Source: DAISJI01 sp964559835
GTDB lineage: Bacteria; Acidobacteriota; Terriglobia; Terriglobales; Acidobacteriaceae
NCBI GenBank assembly: GCA_964559835.1
Contig: CAZLJE010000027.1
Coordinates: 7,015 to 71,014, forward strand
DNA: 64,000 nucleotides
Reading direction: 5' to 3'
This document shows, in pieces, positions 57,944 to 64,000 of the stretch (positions are counted from its first letter, which is position 1; each line of letters starts with the position of its first letter). The notes below the pieces were generated by a model that was not told the origin of the DNA, searched no databases, and was given only the letters and a program-made list of their open reading frames with translations. The position numbers and the translations under genes were made by a program.

Positions 57944-58888
57944 CTACTTCGCCCCATAGTAGTCCGCGACCTGCTGGGCGATGCGGCCGACGGCGTTCTC
58001 GATCGCTTCGCCGATAAGCGCCGTCTGCATGCCCTCGCGCATGTCCTGCTTGTCGGTGAAGACGCAGATCACGATTTTGTGCTGCGGGCTGATGAGCAGG
58101 CCGACGTCATTGGCGATGTACGGAACGAAGTCGCCGGTCTTGTGCGGCAGGTCGTACCCGCTGACGTAGCGCGGCAGGCGCGTGCGGTAGAGTTGCCCGC
58201 GCATGATGTTGAGCATCTGTTCGCTGGCTTGCGGGCTGACCGCTTCGCCGCGCGCGATCTTCTCCAGCAGCCGTCCCATGTCCCGCGGCGACGACAGCCC
58301 GAAGGCCGTCTTGCGCGCGTTGTGGAACTTCACTGCGCTGCCGGACTCGCGCAGCGCCGCGAACCAGTCGCTCGCGTAGCCGGTCCCACGGATCGACTTA
58401 AGTCCGTAGTTATCCATCAGCGCATTCACCGCCTGCGGGCCGCCGACTTTGGCGTACATCAGGTCGGTCGCGGTGTTATCGCTGACGATGATCATCAGCG
58501 TAAGCAGGTCTTTCGTGCTGAACGTCGCGCCCTCGTCGAAGCTGCGAATGACTCCGGTCCCGGGACGCTTGTCGGCGTTCTTCAGCGTGTAGCGGTCTTC
58601 GAGCTTGAAACGGCCTTCGCCGATCTGGCGGAAGGCTTCGACCATGAGCGGGACTTTGATGACGCTCATCGTGTCCATCTGCTCGTCGGCGTTGATGGCG
58701 ATCTCCTCGTTGGTGTCGAGGCACTTCATGTAAATGCCGAAATGCGTGTCGACGCTGGAGGCGATCTGCTCAATGTTCGCCTGCAGGCGAGCGAGCCCAG
58801 TAGGAGGCGCGGGCTGAGCGGGCCGCTGAGCAAGCGCTGGAAGTCCAAACACGATAAAAATGGCGACGAGAGTCCGGTTGAGTCTCAT
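57944..58888 (-). CDS. Class-A-like serine beta-lactamase
   Basis: A 314-residue exported protein. The signal peptide is NRTLVAIFIVFGLPALAQ. Class A landmarks are SVIK (Ser75 and Lys78), SDN (136-138) and KTG (250-252). The omega-loop segment that should hold the deacylating Glu166 and Asn170 reads DWFAALRESGSAVKFHNARK, without a clear E-x-x-L-N. It could be a divergent beta-lactamase with slow turnover, or a related cell-wall serine hydrolase. ATG 58888 is chosen; it is divergent from the LigD-like gene by 58 bp. Confidence 0.8.
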   Translation of the reverse strand: MRLNRTLVAIFIVFGLPALAQRPAQPAPPTGLARLQANIEQIASSVDTHFGIYMKCLDTNEEIAINADEQMDTMSVIKVPLMVEAFRQIGEGRFKLEDRYTLKNADKRPGTGVIRSFDEGATFSTKDLLTLMIIVSDNTATDLMYAKVGGPQAVNALMDNYGLKSIRGTGYASDWFAALRESGSAVKFHNARKTAFGLSSPRDMGRLLEKIARGEAVSPQASEQMLNIMRGQLYRTRLPRYVSGYDLPHKTGDFVPYIANDVGLLISPQHKIVICVFTDKQDMREGMQTALIGEAIENAVGRIAQQVADYYGAK

Positions 58889-58946
58889 GGCGAAAGAGTG
58901 TAGCAGCGTCGCTCCTTCGCGGTGCACACGCATCCAAGCGACTTGG

Positions 58947-60289
58947 ATGAAACTCCGATATCCCGACCGGGTAATCTATCCCGTCGCGAAGTTCACCAAG
59001 CGCGACGTAGTCGAGTACTACCGCCAGATCGCGCCCGCCATCCTGCCGCACCTGCGCGATCGCCCGGTGACGCTGAAGCGCTATCCGAGCATGGCGCACG
59101 AGGATTCCTTCTACGAAAAAGATGCGCCCGCGTTCACGCCGAAATGGGTCAAGACGTTTTCAGTGTGGCGGCGTAGCGGCGAATCGCAGATCCACTACAT
59201 CCTGATCAACGACCGCCGAACATTGGAATGGGCCGCAAGCGTGGGGACGCTGGAGATCCACTCGTTCCTCGCGCGCGTCGAGGATTTCGATTCACCGACG
59301 CAGATCGTCTTCGATCTCGATCCTGGAGACGGCGTTGACATCCTGCGCTGCGCAGAGGTCGCGTTCCGTCTGCGCGATCTGCTGGCGAAATTGGAACTGC
59401 AGTCGTTCGCAAAGGTTTCGGGATCGAAGGGACTCCAGGTCTACGTGCCGCTGAACACGCCAGCCAGCTATTCGGCAACGCAACCGTTCGCGCGCACTGT
59501 CGCAGAGATGCTGGCGCGCGAGCGTGCGCGCGAGATCGTGGCGGAGATGGAGAAGTCGAAGCGCAAGAACAAAGTGTTCATCGATTGGAGTCAAAATGCC
59601 GATTACAAGACCACCATCGCGGCTTACTCGCTGCGCGCGAAGCGCTGGCATCCGTATGTTTCCGCGCCAGTGAAGTGGGAAGAACTGGAGAGCGCAGTGG
59701 CTGCGCGCGATCCGAAGGCGCTCGACTTTCCGCCGGATGCGGCGGTGGAACGCGTGCGCGAGATGGGCGATCTGTTCGCAGACGTCGAAACGCTGAAGCA
59801 AGAGCTTCCGGAAGCGTTCGTGCGCAGCATTCCGCGGGGTGTGAAGGCGCCGGCGAAGCGGCACTCGATGGCGCAAGATCGTCGCGGCCCCAGCGAGCAA
59901 GGCGGACGCAGGACGTTTAAGGTGACGAAGCAGAATGACTTCCAACTCGCGCTCCAGATCCACGATAACGCGACGGCTTTCGCCGTGCCGAAGCTGCCGT
60001 TGCGCGCAGGCGAATCGCAACCCGCAACGCCGATCACGACGCAGCGTGGGCAGCGCGATCTGTGGGATAGCGGACCGTAGAACTGATCGAGGGCAATGCC
60101 GGCAGAGGCTACCTCGACCTGTATTTCGACGGAGCGAAACTGAGAGGCGAATACATCCTGCGTCGCAACGGCGAGTGGCAATTCATCCGTCCGGCGCCGG
60201 ACAAGGAGTACGCACCGCACGAGTTCCTTGATCCGAAGCGCAAGCAACCTGCCTCAGCACGCGCACCCCAATGGCTGACGGCGCGATGA
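58947..60289 (+). pseudogene. LigD-type polymerase with degenerate 3'-phosphoesterase domain, frameshifted
   Basis: Residues ~1-290 form the LigD/AEP primase-polymerase domain used in Ku-dependent end joining: KLRYPDRVIYPVAKFTKRDV, RYPSMAHEDSFYEK, FDLDPGDG with metal ligands Asp123 and Asp125, and SGSKGLQVYVPLNT. The frame stops at 60080 (377 residues), but the next phase continues VELIEGNAGRGYLDLYFDGA and KLRGEYILRRNGEWQFIRP, the end of a phosphoesterase domain. One missing G near 60076-60080 explains the break. The phosphoesterase lacks the usual KHDA and HYDLRLE residues. No ligase domain or Ku gene is in the window. The first part may still be made. Confidence 0.8.
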
Positions 60290-60360
60290 CCAACTTCGCC
60301 GTGACTGGCATCACAGCGCCCCGTACGCAGGCGGCGGACAATCATTCCAGCGAGGTGCCT

Positions 60361-61020
60361 ATGACCAGCAATGTTTCCGGAAACCGTTGCAGACGCTGCG
60401 GACGCATCGTGGAAGCGCGCGACAAGTTCTGTCCCGAGTGCGGCATGTTCCTGCGCGATGCCGCTATCGACCAGCGCCTCCTGCTCGCGCTGGCAGAACA
60501 GTCCAAGGGTCGCACCGACGAGGCGCGGCAGGAACTGGAGCGCCTGCTGGACAGCGAACCCGAGCATGCTCTCGCCAACCACCTCCTCGGCACCTTCTAC
60601 TTCCACGACGGCCTGATGGACCAGGCGATCGCGCGTTATCTGCGCGCCGTGGCCAACGCGCCCCTGTTCATCCTCGCGTTTTACGACCTCGGAGTCGCTT
60701 ACTACCATCGCGGCAACATGCGAGATGCAGCCGTCGCCTTCCGCCGTTGCCTGGAACTCGATCCGCACTACAATGCGGCACATTACCGGCTGGCGCTCGC
60801 GCTCTTTCACATCGGCGAACTGCAGCAGGCGCTGGACCACTTCCAGCTCTCGGTGGCGCTGACACCCGAGTACGTGATGGCGTTTTACCATCTCGGCATC
60901 GTCCAGGAGCGGCGCGGAGAGGTGGAGGGAGCGGCGATCGCGTTCGAAAAGGCGCAGGAAGAGATGGTCGGCGACCGCAGCAGCACCTGGCATCTGGAAA
61001 CGCTGACGGCGAAGAAGTAG
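60361..61020 (+). CDS. Zinc-ribbon TPR protein
   Basis: A 219-residue cytoplasmic protein. ATG 60361 is chosen (GCGAGGTG just before); the frame runs back to 60271. A zinc ribbon opens the protein: CRRCGRIVEARDKFCPECG. About five TPR motifs follow (ALANHLLGTFYFHDGLMDQA; FILAFYDLGVAYYHRGNMRD; NAAHYRLALALFHIGELQQA; VMAFYHLGIVQERRGEVEGA). The combination points to a protein-binding adaptor. No partner is identifiable from its neighbours. Confidence 0.75.
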   Translation: MTSNVSGNRCRRCGRIVEARDKFCPECGMFLRDAAIDQRLLLALAEQSKGRTDEARQELERLLDSEPEHALANHLLGTFYFHDGLMDQAIARYLRAVANAPLFILAFYDLGVAYYHRGNMRDAAVAFRRCLELDPHYNAAHYRLALALFHIGELQQALDHFQLSVALTPEYVMAFYHLGIVQERRGEVEGAAIAFEKAQEEMVGDRSSTWHLETLTAKK

Positions 61021-61045
61021 GTCGCTGCACATCAAACTGCGAGTA

Positions 61046-61072
61046 TGACATCAATTCAATGATATGATGTCA
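61046..61072. promoter_or_regulatory. Palindromic operator of the VapBC pair
   Basis: TGACATCA at 61046-61053 and TGATGTCA at 61065-61072 are perfect inverted half-sites with an 11-bp spacer, ending three bases before the antitoxin ATG at 61076. Toxin-antitoxin complexes commonly repress their own promoter through such sites. Confidence 0.65.
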
Positions 61073-61075
61073 ATT

Positions 61076-61306
61076 ATGCCAAGAACTACACTTGATATCG
61101 AAGATGATGCGATGCGTGCCGCCAAGGAACATGCAGCGCGGCACGGCATCAGCCTGGGAAAAGCAGTGAGCGAACTGGTGCGGCAAGGCGCCGAGCGGCC
61201 GTTGGTGACCGACATGCACAACGGCTTTCCGGTTGTGCGGCTCTCCGGCAAACCGCAAAAAGTCACCTCGGAGCAGGTGAAACGGCTACTCGAAGAGTGG
61301 CCATGA
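61076..61306 (+). CDS. VapB-like antitoxin
   Basis: A 76-residue protein. The N-terminal half is ribbon-helix-helix-like (RTTLDIEDDAMRAAKEHAAR, HGISLGKAVSELVRQGAE), for DNA binding; the C-terminal half (GFPVVRLSGKPQKVTSEQVK, LLEEWP) would wrap the toxin. ATG 61076 is preferred so that the palindromic operator is outside the gene. Its stop overlaps the PIN-toxin start as ATGA. Confidence 0.85.
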   Translation: MPRTTLDIEDDAMRAAKEHAARHGISLGKAVSELVRQGAERPLVTDMHNGFPVVRLSGKPQKVTSEQVKRLLEEWP

Positions 61307-61743
61307 AACCGGCGCTGCTCGACGTGAACGTACTGACGGCGTTAATGTGGCCTGAGCACCAGCATCATGCCGCCGCACATGCTTGGTCCCGCAATCGTGG
61401 GCAGGCGCGCTGGGCAACGTGCCCACTGACCGAACTGGGATTCCTTCGGTTGGTGACGAATCCGAGCTTTTCTCGTAAAGCCCTCTCGTTCCAGAACGCG
61501 CTCGCGTTATTGGGTCAAGCTGTCGTGGGTGAACGCCACGAATTCTGGGGCGACCGCCTGACGGTAGGCAGTGCGATCGGAAAGATCGCGACTCATATAC
61601 AGAGTTATGGGCAGCTTACAGACGCATATCTTCTGTCCGTAGCGAAGCAGCACAAAGGCGTTCTCGCTACATTCGATTCTGGAATCCAATCGCTCGCGGT
61701 GGCGGAGTTTGCCTCGATCTTGGAAATCGTTCCGACGGCGTAG
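61303..61743 (+). CDS. VapC-like PIN-domain toxin
   Basis: A 146-residue PIN-domain ribonuclease. Acidic residues for Mg are visible in PALLDVNVLTALMW (Asp), CPLTELGFLRLVT (Glu), QLTDAYLLSVAKQ (Asp) and GVLATFDSGI (Asp). ATG 61303 overlaps the antitoxin stop by four bases. VapC toxins cut specific tRNAs or rRNA; the target here is unknown. Confidence 0.87.
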   Translation: MKPALLDVNVLTALMWPEHQHHAAAHAWSRNRGQARWATCPLTELGFLRLVTNPSFSRKALSFQNALALLGQAVVGERHEFWGDRLTVGSAIGKIATHIQSYGQLTDAYLLSVAKQHKGVLATFDSGIQSLAVAEFASILEIVPTA

Positions 61744-61747
61744 CAAG

Positions 61748-64000
61748 CTATTTCGGGCTGTAATCCAGCAACTGCAGCACGCCGTGGATCGGAATGCGCA
61801 CCCAGTCCAGGCGATTCTCCAGTTCGTGCTCGATCTCGTTGAACGATTTCTCCAGCAGATGAACGAGCATAAGGATGCTGAGTTCCTCGCGCGATTGCGG
61901 AATGAATTCGGCATCGCCCGCTTCCTGGAGGTACGCCTGGAGGAAGCAGGTGCCGACCCATCGGTTCCAGATCTCCGCCCATTTCTCCAGTTCCGATTCC
62001 GGATGCGATTCCGGCGTGATGCCTGGAACTTTTCCGTAAGAGACCGCGTGCGCGACGTAGTGGAACGAACGCATCATCGCCGTGACATCGCGCAAGGCCG
62101 AACGCTTGAGGCGCCGCTCGCTGACGGGACGCCGCAGGTCGCCCTCGAAGTCGATGAAGACCCAGTCCTTGCCGGTAAAGAGGGTTTCCCCGAGATGGAA
62201 GTCGCCGTGAAAACGGATGCGCGAGGAGGTAATGCGGCGGTTGCGCAGCAGCTTAACGCGGTCTGAAATCTCCGTCTCACGCGCCAGCATATTGTGCGCC
62301 TCCTCGCGGGCGTCCGCAGGCAGGAGCGGCAGGCGCGCCCGCAGCAGGTCGAAGCAGCGGCTCATGCCACCGAGGATGCTGTGATACAGGCCCAGGCGAT
62401 AGAAGTCGGTGAACGGCTCGGGCGCAAACGTCGGGATCTCGGGATGGCTGGCGAGCGCTTTGTGCATCTCGGCGGTGCGGCGGCCAAGAATGCGGATCAT
62501 GTCCAGGAATGACCCAAGGAGGTCCGAGATGACGCGGGGCACCGGCGCGTCGAGCAATTCTATGGGATGGGCGCGCGGAAGGCCGTCGAAGTCGGACGCC
62601 GGCTGATGAGTGAGCGCGCGCTCGACGAAAAGGCTGATGTTGTCGATCGCGTACGTCCAGCCGTCGGTCTCGTGCGGGACGAAGGCGCGCAGTACGCCCA
62701 TCGTCATGCCTTCGCTGCCCGCGGGCAGGTATTCGAGCGCGCCGATGGCGGGAGCGACGTTGGGGAATTCCGCGACGCGTGAGAGGAACTCACCGACCTC
62801 GAGTTCCGGGTTGAGGCCCTCTTCGATCTTGCGGAATAGCTTCAGCAGCAGGCGGTTGCCATAGGAGATGCTGGTATGCGCGTGTTGGGCCGGCAGTAGA
62901 TTCGGTTCGAGCTGCCCTTGCGCTCCCGCCCAAAGGGCGCGGAAGCCTTTCGCGTGCGAGGCAAGGATTTCGCCGTGCTCGCCCTTGAAACGGCGGCGGC
63001 GCGCAATCGCTCCGAGCAGCGCATCGGCAAATTCGCGCTCGCGCACGGCCGCGTGCAGGATACCGATCGAGCCTTCCGGGCCCGACAAGCGCGCAAGGAT
63101 GAACTGCGGGGTCTCACGCAAAACCTTGTCGGCGCTCTCGCCGCGCGAGACCGCCAGCGGGACGACGTAGTGTTCCGCATCCCCGTCGGTATATTCGACG
63201 CGCACGATCAGCACGTACGAGTCGGTCTCATTCACGCGCAGCACGTCGACGATCTCGGTAATGCGGATACGGCGGCTCTTGCCGAAGAACCAATTGCGCC
63301 CGCGCAGGAAGGCGGGCATCATGCGCTCTAGCGTGTCGCGGAGACTGCCGGAAAACACGTTGGCCCAATCGCGCACGATGTAGACGGGCAACGTGTCGGG
63401 ACTGACGGTAAGCGCTTCCTGTCCCGCGCTGGCGGGTTCCAGTTGCAGCCAGTAGAAAGCATGCGGTCCGAGCGTGAACACGTAGGGGCGGTCGGTGATG
63501 CGCGGGAATTCGGTCCGGCCGAAGAGTTCGGTGGCGACTGACCCGGCGTACTTGGAGAGGTCGATCTCCGCCGATTGCGCGAAGCGCGAAAGGTTGGCGA
63601 CGACGAGAATGCGCTCCGAGTCGAGTTCGCGCACGAACGCGAGCACGCGCCGGTTGGGGCTGGAGATCATCTCCAGAGTGCCGCGGCTGAAGGCGCGGAA
63701 ACGCTTGCGGGTGGCCATCAGGCGCTTCATCCACCAGAGCAGCGAGTTGGAGTTGTTCTGCTGCGCTTCGACGTTGACCGTCTCGTAGTGGTACTCGGGG
63801 TCGATGATGACAGGCAGGTAAAGCTGCTGCGGGTTGGCGCGGGAGAAGCCGGCATTGCGGTCGCCATTCCACTGCATGGGCGTGCGCACACCATTGCGAT
63901 CGCCAAGATAAAAATTGTCGCCCATGCCGATCTCATCGCCGTAGTAGAGTACCGGCGTTCCGGGAAGCGAGAAGAGCAGGGCATTCATCAGCTCGATCTT
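61748..64000 (-). CDS. treS: Trehalose synthase/maltokinase fusion, C-terminal part (runs off window)
   Basis: The leftward frame is open from the right edge to 61748, at least 750 residues. The first part is the end of a GH13 trehalose synthase: KIELMNALLFSLPGTPVLYY then GDEIGMGDNFYLGDRNGVRT and PMQWNGDRNAGFSRANPQQL. After ~210 residues a maltokinase follows (FLRGRNWFFGKSRRIRITEI; FRKIEEGLNPELEVGEFLSR; RIRFHGDFHLGETLFTGKDW; VFIDFEGDLRRPVSERRLK, with kinase-like HGDFH and IDFEGD). The fusion converts trehalose to maltose and then to maltose-1-phosphate, feeding GlgE glucan synthesis. It is convergent with vapC, four bases apart. Confidence 0.92.
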   Translation of the reverse strand, partial: KIELMNALLFSLPGTPVLYYGDEIGMGDNFYLGDRNGVRTPMQWNGDRNAGFSRANPQQLYLPVIIDPEYHYETVNVEAQQNNSNSLLWWMKRLMATRKRFRAFSRGTLEMISSPNRRVLAFVRELDSERILVVANLSRFAQSAEIDLSKYAGSVATELFGRTEFPRITDRPYVFTLGPHAFYWLQLEPASAGQEALTVSPDTLPVYIVRDWANVFSGSLRDTLERMMPAFLRGRNWFFGKSRRIRITEIVDVLRVNETDSYVLIVRVEYTDGDAEHYVVPLAVSRGESADKVLRETPQFILARLSGPEGSIGILHAAVREREFADALLGAIARRRRFKGEHGEILASHAKGFRALWAGAQGQLEPNLLPAQHAHTSISYGNRLLLKLFRKIEEGLNPELEVGEFLSRVAEFPNVAPAIGALEYLPAGSEGMTMGVLRAFVPHETDGWTYAIDNISLFVERALTHQPASDFDGLPRAHPIELLDAPVPRVISDLLGSFLDMIRILGRRTAEMHKALASHPEIPTFAPEPFTDFYRLGLYHSILGGMSRCFDLLRARLPLLPADAREEAHNMLARETEISDRVKLLRNRRITSSRIRFHGDFHLGETLFTGKDWVFIDFEGDLRRPVSERRLKRSALRDVTAMMRSFHYVAHAVSYGKVPGITPESHPESELEKWAEIWNRWVGTCFLQAYLQEAGDAEFIPQSREELSILMLVHLLEKSFNEIEHELENRLDWVRIPIHGVLQLLDYSPK

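Overview
The window looks like chromosomal DNA of an Acidobacteriota bacterium, probably Terriglobia/Terriglobales. This is inferred from family content and not from a marker gene. It has very large Oar-type TonB-dependent receptors with an N-terminal carboxypeptidase-like domain, a membrane-anchored winged-helix regulator, high-GC codon use, DUF4139, YtxH and CBS proteins, and a fused trehalose synthase/maltokinase.

Layout. (1) 1-8766 is an alpha-glucan locus: the start of a GH31 alpha-glucosidase, an SLC45/GPH-like sugar permease, a one-component winged-helix regulator, a divergent TonB receptor and a secreted GH13 enzyme. (2) 8767-9205 is a gene-free, AT-richer stretch with a broken tRNA-Cys 3' end, which may be an integration scar. 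(3) 9206-18534 holds a YncE-like beta-propeller protein, a PepSY-like small protein, an OmpR-type regulator/kinase pair and a divergent three-gene RND efflux operon. (4) 18542-26318 is a second sugar locus: a LacI regulator, a clear promoter with a LacI-type operator, a TonB receptor, a GH39 glycosidase and a FucP-like permease. (5) 26344-37845 is mostly leftward housekeeping genes: TPR protein, arginase, AsnRS, sugar isomerase, gamma-glutamyltransferase, YjbR, HtrA, CoaE, FolD, a Trm112-like protein, YtxH and CBS. (6) 38010-57183 mixes housekeeping and small genes: a broken GxxExxY gene, EF-P, acylphosphatase, Apt, a GAF-PP2C phosphatase, MsrB, PEP carboxykinase, TyrRS, a GIY-YIG nuclease, a lipid kinase, SppA, HU, PgeF, an alcohol dehydrogenase, tRNA-Asp and PurM. 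(7) 57201-64000 holds a class-A-like beta-lactamase, a frameshifted LigD-type polymerase, a zinc-ribbon TPR protein, a VapBC pair and the trehalose synthase/maltokinase.

The most unusual feature is a dense population of non-coding word repeats from about 28 kb onward. Each locus is built from tandem 6-12 bp words (for example AATCACAA, GAATGAA, CAAAGGACA, CACGGAGA, CCTTGCGC), often with the reverse complement as a second arm, so it can fold into a long hairpin. They sit in most gene gaps, supply stop codons and C-termini (YjbR, FolD, PgeF), and have apparently inserted in frame inside CoaE, the lipid kinase and PgeF. Two small nuclease genes, GIY-YIG and GxxExxY, are each bracketed by inverted copies of such repeats. 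The GIY-YIG unit also sits beside a TyrRS gene whose last ~107 codons have clearly different codon use. I propose, as inference, a nuclease-linked dispersed repeat system. It resembles RAYT/REP in logic but uses different nucleases.
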